Source: Triangularia verruculosa
Lineage: Eukaryota > Ascomycota > Sordariomycetes > Sordariales > Podosporaceae
Assembly: GCA_033296885.1 (NCBI GenBank)
Contig: MU863958.1
Coordinates: 100,372 to 164,371 of the forward strand
Reading direction: 5' to 3'
Length of the DNA: 64,000 bases
Shown here: positions 45,088 to 57,462 of the stretch, piece by piece
How the letters are laid out: each line of letters opens with the position of its first letter
How positions within the stretch are numbered: the first letter of the stretch is position 1
Translations under genes and position numbers: made by a program
The notes under the pieces: model-generated
What the model saw: only the letters and a program-made list of their open reading frames with translations
The model's database searches: none
Told to the model about the DNA's origin: nothing

Positions 45088-45545
45088 GGTGATGATTGGA
45101 GTGTGGGTAGTGGGTGCGGCTGTGTGTCTGAGAAAGACACGAGTCGCCCTCCCGCTGGTAGAGTGCTCATATATAAAAAATCAAAAGGAAAGGAAGGAGC
45201 CTCTTGACCAACCTTGCGGCCGCTTTCTTTCGGACGAGTCCTACGGCGGGAGCATCTCGAAGCCGAGCCCATGTGTTTGCAGTCAGCGGCCGCTATCGAA
45301 GGGGCCACTTTTCGAAAGTCTAACAAAGAATTTTGTCGCCAGATGAACTCTCATGAGTGCCATATGGGAGCCAGGGGCGCAATAGAAAGAAAGCTGGGAA
45401 TTTAAGCACGAGAAACCCACAAGTGTGCAGGAGCCACCTGGGTTCTCGGCCGTATCAAGTAACTCACGTCCTGGATAAAAAGACTGGCACTGTAAAGGGG
45501 GAATACAGTATTTAAAGATAGTCAGTAGGCCTCAAAAGATAGTTA
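45088..45545. other. Promoter region of the secreted-protein gene, up to the transposon
   Basis: No gene seen. Ends at the TA target of the Fot1-like element (45544-45545). Confidence 0.4.
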
Positions 45546-45644
45546 ACGTATATTATAAGCGAGTCGTACATATAAGCGAGTCGTACAGTCTCCACCACGA
45601 CGCGTCCTCCTTACACCTAACATCAATTTTTTCCACAACCCAAT

Positions 45645-47720
45645 ATGCCTCCTACTTCAAAGGAAGCCAGGATACTCTTAGCCCTTGAGGCTCTCCAAAA
45701 GGACGAAAAATTAAGCCTCCGAGCTGCAGCTAAGCTTTACAATATACTACCTATAACTCTCTCTAACCGACGCGCCGGCCGGCCTGTACGACGCGATACA
45801 ACACCTAATTCGAAAAAGCTGACTTAATCGGAAGAGGAAACTATTATCCGATATATTATTAAGCTATATACGCGAGCTTTTCCACCAAGATTGCGTAGTA
45901 TGGAAGATATAGCTAATTAACTACTACGCGTACGCGACGCGCCCCCTGTTGGTAAGCTCTGGGTATATAACTTCGTTAAACGCCAGCCATAACTCCGTAT
46001 ACGTTTTATGCGTAGATACGACTACTAAAGGGCCAAATGCGAGGATCTAAAAGTTATTACCGAGTAGTTTACGCTCGTACGGAATATTGAAGTGTCACGA
46101 ATATGATGTGGACACCCGACAGGAACAACCAATAGGAAAGAGGAGGCATGGTAGCCAATCAGAGGAAAGGAGGATAGACCAATAAGAGGTGGATCATCCG
46201 GGACATGAAGGAATCATGAGTGATTCCTGGGAATCACTTATGATCCTTAGGAATCAGTCATGATCCGAGGAGCAATAGAATGATCCAGGTCTTGGCATTA
46301 GGTCTATATATACGGAGGAACTAGATAGCTTGTAGATAGTTCCGCAGTATGCAATCACAGCTTGTATTCACGGCATCTTGTGTTTACATTGAGACATCTT
46401 GTTGTGCACTGTTTAGCTGCACCGATCCATTATCTAGAAGTTCGCCTTCAACCGGTATCCCTTTCAGAGGTTCTGGACAGGGGATCGTCACATGAAGCCA
46501 AATATAGTATTATAGATAACGATATCTATAATTTCGACGAGACTGGGTTTATAATGGGCATTATCTTCGCGGGTATAGTAGTTACGACTTCGGACGGCCT
46601 TAGTAAGATAAAACTAACCTAATTTAGTAACCGCGAATAGGCAACGGTAATCTAGGAAGTTAATACCCTCGGCTAGGCTATCCCTCCTTTTATTATTTTA
46701 GCTATATAGTACCATTTTATTAACTAATATACTAAATATAACCTATTATTTACTTAGTATATTATAATTATCGATAATAGCTAGACTATTAATCCGGTAA
46801 GCCTAAATTAAATTAAATATTTCGACTATTATATAGCGTCCTATATAAAGGGTAAATACCAGTTATTAATCCTTAACGGCTACGAAAGCTACTACTTGAC
46901 TGGATTCGAGCGCTACTATTAGTAAAATAATATTATTATGCTTTATATACCTTTATATTTTTCCTACCTCCTTTAACTACTCGATATTAGTTACTTTAGA
47001 CCGTTAAAATAAATATACGGTCGCTAGATCGAGGACTTAATATATGCGTATATTAACTACGTAAATAAGGTCGAATTTCTCTGTACCTTCCGCGAGGCCT
47101 TCTTCGCTTCTATAACGGAGAAGAATATATAGGGTGGCTTTATAGGTACTAGCCTTATACTATACGATTTAAAAAGGGTACTTTCTAAGTTAGATATAAA
47201 GCTTTGTATATTAATACCCCCGACCTTACGGCCTAGCACTCTATAACCTTAAATATTCTAAACACTATAAAACTCCCGAAAAGCTAACTTGCAATTAACG
47301 TTTATTAAGACTCACATTACTAACCATTAAAATAGTTCTCTGACTTTAATATTAACTACGGTAAACTAACTTATTAAAGGTATAATGGCTATAATATACT
47401 AGGTAGCTTTCTTTCGTATAGAAAACGCTTTATTCCGTAAGGCTAACGAGGCCTTAAGTAAGCGCCGGAGAGCTAAAAAAACACGTATATAGCTTGGAGG
47501 ATCATTTACTATGCAAGATGCACAGGATCTACTGGACCAGAAGGCCGTGGGTAGGAAGGTAGTAGAAGAAATATAGCCGGATAGCGGTAGTGCAGGGGGG
47601 GCTTGTACGAAGGTTCGGTGCTGTGGTGTGTGCGGTAAGCCTGGCTATAACGCGCGTACTTATTAGAAGGCTGGGGAATCATCTGATTCAGCCGTTTCTG
47701 ATATAATTGTAGTTGCTTCC
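45645..47720 (+). pseudogene. Fot1/pogo-like transposase remnant
   Basis: Starts MPPTSKEARILLALEALQKD with a CENP-B/pogo-type helix-turn-helix (LSLRAAAKLYNILPITLSNRRAGRP). It continues EEETIIRYIIKLYTRAFPPRL, then, after the LTR insertion, NFDETGFIMG (first catalytic Asp region) and DNS/DYYIASYIKGKYQLLILNGY near the second Asp. The C-terminus has RCCGVCGKPGYNAR, a cysteine-rich tail seen in related fungal transposases. Many TAA/TAG codons plus the 400-bp insertion make it non-functional. Confidence 0.8.
46093..46492 (+). mobile_element. Solo LTR of the chromovirus family inside the Fot1-like transposase
   Basis: 400 bp, TGTCACGAA to GATCGTCACA, with target duplication TGAAG at 46088-46092 and 46493-46497. 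It keeps normal GC and three CCAAT boxes (46129, 46155, 46179) upstream of TCTATATATAC. It is un-RIPped, so younger than its host. Confidence 0.9.
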
Positions 47721-47812
47721 TAATATTGTTGCGGTATAATTAAGGATAGTTGTTGTAGGGTGGTGGAGACTATACGACTCGCTTATATGTACGACTCGCT
47801 TATAATATACGT

Positions 47813-48509
47813 TAATAGGCCTTGGAAGATATTAAGAACACTTTAAAAGATAGTAATAAGCCCTAAGAAGATCGTTAATAGGCCTTTTCTACTAGGTATT
47901 CTTAAGGTGTGATCTTGGCTTGCAGTGCCAATTATTTTGTCCACGGCGTGCAGCTGTAGGGCCGGAGGGAGGCTTGAGATTTCAAAATAATGGAATTTGG
48001 CGAATGCTAGTGAAAGGAGTTCCCTGTCATTGGTCGATCATTCTCCACTCAATGAAGAAAAGCTCGTCCGATTAGCTCTTGCGACACTGCAAAGCCTGTA
48101 AAATCGAACGACTGCGGAAGCTGGAAACTTACATCGCCCTTTGAGTTGGTCGACAAGTACCTTATGTGACTTTGGTCACCATTTACACGGGCTGTTGTCC
48201 TCTGGCATGGAAGTTGTGCAATTAAGGAACTAGCAGCCTCTGTTTGTGTATGAGTGGTTTCAATAAAACAGCAAGGCAACACACCTAGGTGCTTCTTCAG
48301 TGTGAAGACAGGTACCTAGGTACAGCAGAGGGTCTTTACTCTAAGGAGCTAAGTCCGCATTCCAGGCACGTTTTAAGCGGATAAAGGACTCCTTTACTAC
48401 CTAGAAAATTTATCTCTATCTAGGTAGGCTGCATATCCAGCGTCCTCCATAGCTATCATCACCGAGTGCCCACGAAACAGACATGCCTCGAAGGGCTTGT
48501 CTCGAGTGC
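47813..48509. other. Intergenic region after the Fot1-like element
   Basis: No gene or RNA seen. It contains several ACCTAGGT/GGTACC palindromes (around 48285-48325), of no known role. Confidence 0.35.
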
Positions 48510-49116
48510 TCAATGACCTGAAATACTACCATCAACTTCCGGGGCCATGGCTCCCCCGACCATCTCCTTAACCTCCTCAACTGTCATGACGGTGATCATT
48601 GGGCGGGTAGGAGGCTGCGGATCGTATGGCGTGGGCGCCAAACCAGCCTCGACGCCCTCGCTGACATATTGCCCATATCGATCATTGAGAACGCAGCGGT
48701 CGTAGACATTGACTGTCATGTCGATGGCCATCTTGGCCATGTTGATCTGAACCTGATGATCGTTGTAGTTGCAGATGAAGCCGCCGCAAGTGCTCACCGA
48801 GGCGCCGATGCAACTACCGGGAGCCAAGTCCGTGAGACCCGTCTTGGATGATTCTGTTGATTGTAGGTATGATTAGTTGATGCTTAAGAATTTTCAGGTA
48901 CCTACCTGTAGGTAATGGTCCGTAGTTATAAGATTCAAACTTACGACTGAATGCGTCGATGACTCTATGACAGTAACCACGGTCAGGAATGTTGCCCTCG
49001 AGGGCAAAGCAGCCGGTAGACGGGTAGTCCTGTTGCTGCTTGGTAGCACGCTCAACTGGACCAGCAATAGCCAGTTGGATGAGGATGGGAAGAAAGATCA
49101 AGATGGAGGCGATCGT
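48510..49116 (-). CDS. Small secreted cysteine-containing protein, start codon unclear (about 185 aa)
   Basis: Two exons (complement: 48906 to about 49116, and 48510-48853) join in phase across a 61-bp intron. The N-terminus is a signal-peptide-like stretch (IASILIFLPILIQLAIAG) followed by PVERATKQQQDYPSTGCFALE. Further cysteines occur in DRGYCHRVIDAF, PGSCIGASVSTCGGFICNYN and YDRCVLND, six to seven in all, fit for disulphides. No ATG lies in frame ahead of the signal; the codon at the expected place (49114-49116) is ACG. Either a 5' exon is missed or the start was lost. It could be an effector-like or wall protein; family not recognised. Confidence 0.55.
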
Positions 49117-49802
49117 CTTGGCTGATTGTAGGCAGAGGTGTCCTTTTGTTGTAGAACTTGGTGGGACATTCAGAAAGTTCTGAAGTTGTTGCTGTTTGAA
49201 AAGAGAAGACCGATACCACTGCCAGAAAACGTGAGCTTTGGGTGCTTTATAGGGATTCTAACGGCATCACGGGCCATATTGCTATCTCAGGCTCGTGATG
49301 GATCTCTCGTGATGGTTCCTGCTCATACGGCCCCGCTGATAACAGCCCTGCTCTCCCGTCCGATGTGTGAAGTTAGAGAACGCGTCAGCTACGAAATCCG
49401 AGGACGCGTGAGGAAGGAGCATTTTGATCCCGTGATATCAATCGGATGTTTGAGAGCAACGAAGCGTCAGCGTCTCTACAAGTGAATGTTCTGCTGGCTG
49501 CGTTGCTCCCGTTGCCTGGCACTCTTGCTCCTGACCATCCAATCCAGTTATCAGACCAAGTGCTGTGGGGCAACCAGGTGGTCATCAGAGTGAGGTGCGC
49601 AGCATTCAGAGTGAATAAACAATATGATCCATTGAAGAGCGTGGTTGCACGAAGCGCACGGTTCCTGGATATGTCGACTATAAATTGATCGACTAAATCC
49701 CATTTTGCAGCGTCTACCTACTGTTGAGCACCACCATCAAAGGATTTAACCGCCTGGGGACAAACAGACAGCAACACCAAAAGCTGTCACAGCCACAATA
49801 TA
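49117..49802. other. Divergent intergenic region
   Basis: Separates the secreted-protein gene (-) from the next gene (+). Two overlapping ORFs of about 115 and 80 codons lack splice logic and family resemblance. Nothing else seen. Confidence 0.4.
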
Positions 49803-50502
49803 ATGGACGATATCAACGACGAATATTGGTTCGAGGACGAGGAAATCATGATGGACTCGGCCGAATCTTTTCATGTTGAGGCGGAGTCTCCGTCACAGGC
49901 CGAGGCCGAGCCACTGTTGCAGCCTGACGATGATTACCTGGGTATGAACACTCCTTATCCCCGTTTGCTGTTTACCTACTTTCAGACCAAACACTGACTA
50001 TAACTACTTTCTTACAGACCGACAGATGCTCCTTATGATTCCTGTTCGCCTTACTGTAGGACAATACATGAAGTGGTTCACATGGTACGTTGCTCTTCAT
50101 TAGATCCCCACGCTTCCTAGACTGAAGTCTTCGAGTATCACTTACTAATCGCCTGATTTAAATAGGAACTGCCACGTCTGTGGCGCCAGAGGGAATAGAA
50201 TGCCACCGCCCTACACTCCGAATCTTCTCGAGGGCGACGAAACGGCTGAGAGCATTCTGAACAGTGGCTGGCGAGCCGTCCAGAAGGTCTACAAGCGAAT
50301 TTGCTCATGGGCCAGCCACGCCACACACGGTGTTCATATCTGCCCTGGCGACAGCAACTGCGGCGATGGCACCTTGGGTCATCGCGGCCCTTGCGAGAAA
50401 TGCACCCTCACTGCATCCATCGACATGCTGTCTCGCAACGGGGTAACTATTGAATTCCCAGGCGGGAGTTTGACTCCCGTGGCAGTTCCCATGGAGATCT
50501 AG
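49803..50502 (+). CDS. Uncharacterised 180-aa protein with possible zinc-binding cysteines
   Basis: Exons 49803-49941, 50018-50084 and 50166-50502 join in phase. The N-terminus is very acidic (MDDINDEYWFEDEEIMMD, then Glu/Ala/Ser-rich). The middle exon codes for RQMLLMIPVRLTVGQYMKWF. The C-terminal part has CHVCGARGN, then HICPGDSNCGDGTLGHRG followed by PCEKCTL. These CxxC pairs could hold a metal. No family recognised, and no membrane segment or signal peptide. Three-exon structure and clean frames argue that it is a real gene. Confidence 0.6.
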
Positions 50503-50514
50503 CTCTCATGAGGG

Positions 50515-50540
50515 CACCTACCTACCTACCTACCTACCTG
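50515..50540. repeat. (CCTA)n microsatellite
   Basis: Six consecutive CCTA units in the 3' flank of the 180-aa gene. Confidence 0.85.
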
Positions 50541-53500
50541 GCTTGAAGCGGTCAACGGACGGAAGAAGAGGAGGAAACCGAAAAAGGTCCCGGAAACCTG
50601 AGGAGTGTGGTTGCAGACAATAAGCCTGCGACTGCATCTCGCTGGGCGTAGAATGCGCGAGCGAGAACCCTAAATGGGCTTAGGATTACCTGAGGAGTAC
50701 GAAGGACCAAGAGAACGAGATAGTGTAGGCATTCTGACAACACGTTTCATTCTCACATGGACTATTTCCCTGCATTGTATATATCATTGACATGTGGCGC
50801 CCTATCCTAAGTACATACCTTGTTGTGCTTTCATAGTGATCAACCAGTGGCCTGCTAATAGCAACAGAAAAAAGAGGCGGGCTGGTTACACACCTACAAG
50901 CGCCTCGATACCATTCGCGCGCGCTCGCACTACTCTCGCGCTCGCGCTCGTCAACCCCACAAAGGCCATTGACCGTTCGCGCGCGCTCTTCTCATCGGCG
51001 GGACGCGGGATTTTGCAAGTGCTGCAGACATCCGGGTTCGTCTTGGCCCAATCCTCGTGCGAAATCCACAACTGACGTCGTAGGAAGCTGGCGAAAAGGG
51101 GCCACGATGCATTGCGCCCACAGTACTGGAAGTCTGGCAGGTGATAATGATAATACTAGACTGTCTCACACTTGGTCTCACGCTCGCGCCCACAAAGCCG
51201 TCGATAGGAAATAATTGGAATGTTCCCTGCAAAACGTGAATAGACAGAAGCTCTCTCTTGTGTGTACCATAGTTTCTCTAAGGCTTCTCGAGGAAACTGG
51301 CAAAGAGGAGGAGGGGCGCCATCACTCCCTCCTGCAGTTGCATCATCACCATCGAACCATCAGTCTCTCATCCCAACGTCAAGGTAGTGATCATCCCAAA
51401 GTGAATTGCGGGAGGTTGGTCAGTGACCAATGCGATCACTGTGCCTGGCGACCGTGCCGTGCCGTGCCTTGCAGCTGCTTGCTGACCACACATATGAGAC
51501 GAGGCCGCAATCGATGCGCAAACTCTCATCCGAACTATGGCCATCTTTTAAAATAATGATGACCTTGCCTGCGCTGTGGTGTAACAAACCGTCCACGCGT
51601 CCCTACCTTACTGTGTATCACGATCAGCGAAAAGGATCTCGTATTCTAGAAGAACAACACAAAGACAAGACACAAAAGCAATCAATTTGGCATAATCCAA
51701 GTTTTGAAGCGGAGTCGGAGGACAAAGTTTCACTCCGTGTGTGAGTGTCGGGTTCAAGGTTTGGGATGTCGTGGCATGGAAGAGCGATAAGGGGGATACG
51801 ATGCGGGTATTGATATCGGATGTTTTTGTGGGCGGGCAGTGCAAGTTGATGACTCGCGTAGACTTGACCAAGTGACTGGGTGACCTGTCCAGCCACGGGC
51901 TTGTGGAAAGGAAAATGTAACAAAGATTTCAGACGATAGAGTCAAACATAAATAAACTCATGACAATAAGCAAATAGACAACAATGAGGTTGTATCCGCG
52001 GAAACCATCGCTCTGGAATGAAGACTGTTCTATCTCAACGGCAGGCAAAATCGTCCACCCACCCCCTCTCGAGGTCTGGAACCAAACCGTTGACCACGAG
52101 ATCAGATCTGGGACCCTAGCAGATCTCCCCAAAAATTCCACACAGAATTGGAGTTCGTTCCAGACTCCAGAACGAATCAATGGTGAATGCAGCCCAACTG
52201 CTTTACCGTACGACCACCGCTTGTGGTAACCCACGCCTTTTCCCCGCCCGCTTCCAACGCACCAAAGGATCCATGTTGACAGGGTTCTAGGCTTGGACGG
52301 GAAAACAACCCCGCAGTGTCACACTCAGACGGGAACTCCTGAAGCTAAGAGCTAGCCCCGAAATAGCATAGCGCGCTAACTTGCAACTGGGCCCCCAAAG
52401 TTGCCTGTGCCGCAAGCACTATGTACTACACAGTAGACTAGCAGAAAGCCAAAAAGCCAAAAAGGAGAGTGGGAGCTGAGCGGATGCTTCCGAACAGCCA
52501 GTCCAATGGCTCCCTTTCTTGACAGCTTGCGTCCGGTCCAAGCAGAACGTGGGCCAAGGTCAATTCCTTCGCCGCAAGCCCGCACTGCACACACGGAAAC
52601 ACACCCGTTGGTGGGGGGAGAAAAGAAGCAATATTTAAACAATTGTGTAAAAGTAGTGTAGAAAAAAGAACGTGCTCATTCTTTTCTAGGATAGACCTAC
52701 TGCACCAGCCACCAGCTAACGACAGGGAAGGCACACGTGCGACAGATGATAAGGATATCGATCTTTTAGCCCACAGTGACGACATCAATAGCCCACAATG
52801 GACTTGCAAACTGAAGAAAAAGGGGATGAAGAGGACCAGGAACCAACGGCTGTGCGGCATCTCAAAAGAGGGAACTCCATTGCAGCATGACTTGAAGAGA
52901 GAGAGAAAGAGGAGGCCCGAAACATGAAGCTTGGCGCCTTACCATGTCATGCTGGCACATCGCTTGGAGGCACCATCCACTTTATCTTCGCAAGCGCGAA
53001 GAAGAAGCGGGGGATTAGGAAGGACGATAACAGGTTTCTGAGAAGTGGCAGAATGAGCGATATGATATTGCCCCATCGTTGAAGAACATCCGTATCTTAT
53101 CCAAACGGTCAAGAGGCGTCGATCGGTTGTGAGACTGCATCAGACCTGCTCTTCTTGCCTCGGCAGTTAATTACCTGTTGCGCAGCGCAAACACTTTCAC
53201 ATTCTGCATGCAAGCACGCGCGTATCATCCTGTTGTGCTATGCTCCAGCTGGCCTTTGCCCTCTTTGCCTCGTTGCCTCAAGCAGCAGTCCGAGTTCGTG
53301 ATGGCCCCGGCGTGGCTGCAGCAGCGGGGATGAAATGCGTGGCAAGGCGAGCCGGGACCGCGACCGAACCATGCTCTCTTGCTATTCAAGCCAGGTGGTA
53401 TACCTAGTAGCTGCACGCACGGAAGGATAAAATGAAGCGGAAGAGATGCGTCCAAAATGCCGGGTGTCGCTGCTACTTGTACAGTGTTCTACCGTGCGGA

Positions 53501-55311
53501 CGAACCTGCATGTGCATCCAAGCTGATCTCGGCCAGCTCTGATGATGGTGTGGTGAGGTGGGATGGTCGGTTCTTTGCTCGGTGGAAGTTCACGCGGGGC
53601 GCCTGGGCAGCACCAGTGTTTTGGGTCGTGAGGCTGATGACAAGAAATGGGAAATCTGCAAGATGGCACGGAATGGCTGGTGGGCGGTCGGGTGGCATGG
53701 TTACCTTTTACTTTGGCCGTTATCAGCACTTTCCCATCGTAGCAGGTGGCATCATATGATCCTACAATCCGACCACAAAAATCCCAAAACTTCCAATATC
53801 CCAATATCCAAGACAACCTACTAGACAAGCGCAAAAAGATTGGTCAAGACTTTTAACCCGAGCCCTAGGGCTGGCCGGGTCTTTGGCGATGCCACCCTCG
53901 TTCCACCATCTGGCCAAAAACGGGTGAGGTGGTCTTGGTGGTGTCTTCGTATGATTGCCGGAACGGCTACGGCCAACAGTTGACCGACATATCTGCCGTG
54001 TCCGTAGGATGAGGAAGCTCAATTGCTCGTCTTAAACATTTTCTAGCAGGTTAAACAACACATCGCTGACCACGGCGGCGACCCAACACGGCGGCCTGCC
54101 TATCAACGATCACCCTCATATCCGGACTCACAACAACGGGACGGAGCACTGGCGATTGCGAACGCGTCGCAATCTGCCGTAAAGCCGTGTTTCTGAAGAT
54201 TCCGTGTATAGCAATGGCCACAATATTGCGGTCATCTTCTGGGCTCCATCTCCCTCTTATCATTTTTATGCAGCACGTCAGAGGCCTCGTGAAGGTGGAA
54301 TAGCCCTCCAGCGCTGTTCCTTGGGCACGCTCCCTGAAGAGTCCCTGTGCCTGTCCAAGCTCGCCAGGTTCAGGCTGTTCCGCTCCACATCCATGCAGCA
54401 TGCGGGAGATGGAGTTTGCAGTTGCAACCCCAGGACCTAGCGCCAGCTGACCGAGCCAATCGCAGCAGGGCTGTATGACCGAGAATGGAAGTGGAGCTCG
54501 AGCTATCCACAGCTTAGCCAGGTGCCACCGAATGACAGCCCCTGTCAGGACAGACCCCAGGCCCAGGTGTAGCCAAGCGCAGCTGTTGACCGCCCCTTTC
54601 CCATTGGTGCATTCGCCAGGAAGTACCTGAGTACCTGTTGTCCTTGCAGCTTGGTCCGGGGGGAGGTGCTCTCTCATTTCCCATTTCTCTGCTCAGGCCC
54701 GGCTCTCTCATTCCTCTCGAGGAACCTCATAGCTCTCCTTCCGTCATCAACAGCCCCAATTGCCCTCAAAACACCGCTGACAAGGCGAGTGGAACGCCCC
54801 CCGAGGACGTTTGGAGAGGAAGGCGACAGATACCATACCGATTCAGCGACATATCACACCGTCGACGCCATCTGCCATTTCTCCAACTGAGCCCGATCAA
54901 TCTCCTGCTGGGAAGGGGTCACGGGCCCATTTTGCTTCGACAAGCTCTATTCACCTCGGTGTTCACAAGCACCTTTCGCCCCTATCGTACTCGTCAGTCG
55001 ACTATTCTAATCGTAAGAGCACCCGAGACCTGCCACAAACCTCGTCACGCTTTCCCAGAGTGAATTGCCTCCGACACCCTGCCGTGTGTGCGTTGGCGAC
55101 TTTCTGTGTCTCCATACTGACATCTTCCAGACGACAAAAAGCCTCGAGAGCTGAGAAATCAAGAATTTCTCGTGGCTTGCTGTCCATCCGACTCCCGAAA
55201 CTTCGACCACCAAACGTCAAACCACTCTGCTACACAGATCCAGAACGGCAGCCGCCGCGATATAATTACAGATCCAGTCATTAGACAACGCTCGCAGAGG
55301 CAACGCTCGAC
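50541..55311. other. 4.8-kb gene-free stretch of normal composition
   Basis: No ORF here has family resemblance or a coherent exon set. The largest (54051-54677, minus, 208 codons) looks random. CG-rich simple motifs (CGCGCTCGCGCTCG type) lie at 50915-50985 and CGCTCGCGCCC at 51181. About 54.65-55.31 kb is pyrimidine-rich and leads into the next gene, so it is probably its long 5' leader. The composition is not RIP-like, so it is not an old transposon. Long regulatory DNA, a missed gene or a non-coding RNA are all possible. Confidence 0.45.
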
Positions 55312-55803
55312 ATGGCTTCTCCAGCAGGTACCACCAAGCCGGGCTTGACCGTCGAAACGACACCAATGACCCGGCTCTCTACCAAGACTTCTCAAGATAC
55401 ACTCACACCCGAACCATTTCCAACACTGACCGAGAAGGACACATCAGGGTCACGACTTTCGGATCTGTCCACACCAGCTACCACCCACCGATTAAACCCC
55501 TTCGACACCGACATTGAGGCCATGGTCACCAACGAGAACGGCTACAAGAGGTCAGCAGAGTGCACCAAGGGAGGAACCGATTGCCAAGTTTGGCCCGGGC
55601 AAGATCACTGGAAGCGAAAAGCCAAGGCCGCCAAGAAGAATCGTCGGGCTTGCAACTGCCTCGCCGGGCTCAACAAGCGGAACCGAATTCTCGTCAAGAT
55701 CCTACTCATATTCCTCATCGTCGGCATTGCGGTCGGGGTAGGCTTTGGAGTCAGCAAACCGCTCGGCGCAGGAATCTGGCGCAGCGAGACCCAGAATAGC
55801 TAA
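55312..55803 (+). CDS. Small single-pass membrane protein, 163 aa, fungal, unknown function
   Basis: A Ser/Thr/Pro-rich N-terminal half includes the block RLNPFDTDIEAMV. A conserved-looking ECTKGGTDCQVWPGQDHWKR segment and a basic, Cys-containing stretch (KNRRACNCLAGLNKRNR) precede one strong membrane helix (about residues 126-148, ILVKILLIFLIVGIAVGVGF). A short tail follows. Basic residues before the helix suggest the N-terminus faces the cytosol. I recall similar hypothetical proteins across Sordariomycetes but no function. Confidence 0.7.
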   Translation: MASPAGTTKPGLTVETTPMTRLSTKTSQDTLTPEPFPTLTEKDTSGSRLSDLSTPATTHRLNPFDTDIEAMVTNENGYKRSAECTKGGTDCQVWPGQDHWKRKAKAAKKNRRACNCLAGLNKRNRILVKILLIFLIVGIAVGVGFGVSKPLGAGIWRSETQNS

Positions 55804-57462
55804 GCGTCTTGAGCTTCATCTCTCACGGCTCCTTGTTGACGGCTCGACCCGTTCTGCGGCACAGCCCGACCAACCACCGAATCACTTCATCGTCTCTTTT
55901 GTCATGGCATCAGTCTACTTCTAAGGACCCGCGACAACGTCTGAGCAGCGTGTGGCGACCTTTACATGTTATTGCATTACGCAGTTTTCCGGGTTCCAGA
56001 ATTTGTCCCCTATGGGATGTGCGGTCACCGAGAGCAACAACGGTTTTTTTCACCCCCCGCCCCATATGATACCCCCCCGCGCATCTGCTGGTTTTTGTCA
56101 GTCTCTGTATAATCATTTTTGACCAGGGGATATTCTGGCCCATTACCCGCTGTGGTCCCGGCGTTATTGTTATTTCTTTCTCTCGTTGAGTATTGGCTTC
56201 TTGGTGGTTCTAGACATTTTATGCGACGGCGTTGAGGAGTTGCATTACTCTTGTCAATGGAGAGTGGCGGTCGTTTTCTCTCTGTATGGGTGATTTCTCT
56301 GTGGATATGGGCTGGCGGCTGCTACAAGCGACAAGTATAAATCGGAGCAAGGTGGCAACCAAGATGTGTTTGTGTTTGGCCATTATGTGATGGACCATTT
56401 CTGATAGCATCAGGGGGTGTGGTGGGCTGGTATAGAAGAAGCCTCCGACGGTGTCCGGTTGGCTTGGGAACTTAATCATCATCATCATATCAACATGTCA
56501 CGATATCAAGCGTCGGGGGATAACGCGCTTCTCGAGATGCTGTTCTAGAAAGAAGAAATGCTAAGTAGCCAGCCCCGAGAGGAAAGGAACAAGTGAAATC
56601 GGAGCTCGATGCCAAGGCAGAGAGCGGTTATCCCATCAAACTACGAGCACTGTTTTCCAATGTGATTTCATGACGAATGCTGTGTGAGGGGCTGATGTCA
56701 TTGTATGCAAGGTACTGATGCCACTGACTCCGAGTGAAGTACAGCACCCTTATTAGGAACAACCATGGGTCATGTCATTTTTTTTCAGTAGCGTGTGTAA
56801 CACTCTGGTGGAGGTGGGTGATGACGAATGATGGGGAGTTGGTAGAGTAAAGAACGGGATTAACTACCGCCAGTCCAGGGAGGTGATACGGGAGGTGTGG
56901 TCTGTACATCTTGATACAACGGAGTTTGCCACGCTGGAGTTCGGCTACGCAAGAAAAGGGGGTGTGCAATGTGGTATGCCACGACATGTTACAGAGGATG
57001 GGTGTTGGATGATTGGGGCCGATTGTCGGGGGGGCGATGTCAACCTTTTTGGGGGAGAATGGAACTGGCAAAACGGCAGGAGAAGGAGGAGATATGGATA
57101 TTATTTTTGGACGAGTGAAATAGGGTGCCTGCGTTATTTGAGCGGGGGTGTAGTCTTTCACTTTGGCTTGTGTGTGACGGAGCACTGATGATACTATACA
57201 GTCAGTGGGTGGATTAGGAGGTTCAAACAGCAGCATATGGTTTTGATATTCATCGAGATAACAAGTTGCATGTCAAATCAATATATCTTTCCGGTTTGGA
57301 ATTTGGTTGTTTTCTCATTCCGGAAGCATCTGCTTTGACTGTTGGTTGCTAGTATAGCCTGTAACAACACCGGAATGTGCTCACAATTTACCACGTAACT
57401 TCTCGCCGCTTTATCCAAACTAAATTAGGCGGAGCTCAGGACCGGCTCATCTTCGGCTCCAG
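55804..57462. other. Intergenic region
   Basis: No convincing gene. The minus ORF 56775-57236 (153 codons) is proline/serine-rich, has no splice or family support, and overlaps an equally unlikely plus ORF. Composition normal until about 57.4 kb. Confidence 0.4.

Larger units (their letters stand above)
45546..47812 (+). mobile_element. Fot1/pogo-like Tc1/mariner-superfamily DNA transposon, broken by a solo LTR
   Basis: Perfectly placed TA duplications (45544-45545 and 47813-47814) flank inverted repeats of about 53 bp that differ at one site (C to T). Each TIR contains the direct repeat ATAAGCGAGTCGTAC twice, 19 bp apart. Without the inserted LTR and its TSD the element is about 1.86 kb, usual for Fot1-like elements. 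The transposase is a pseudogene. Confidence 0.9.

Noticed and set aside
54051..54677. 208-codon minus-strand ORF
   Set aside because: No family features, no splice logic, Arg/Gly/Pro-rich as random GC-rich DNA gives; overlaps other short ORFs.
56775..57236. 153-codon minus ORF
   Set aside because: Pro/Ser/Thr-rich with no start context or family; an equally long plus ORF overlaps it.
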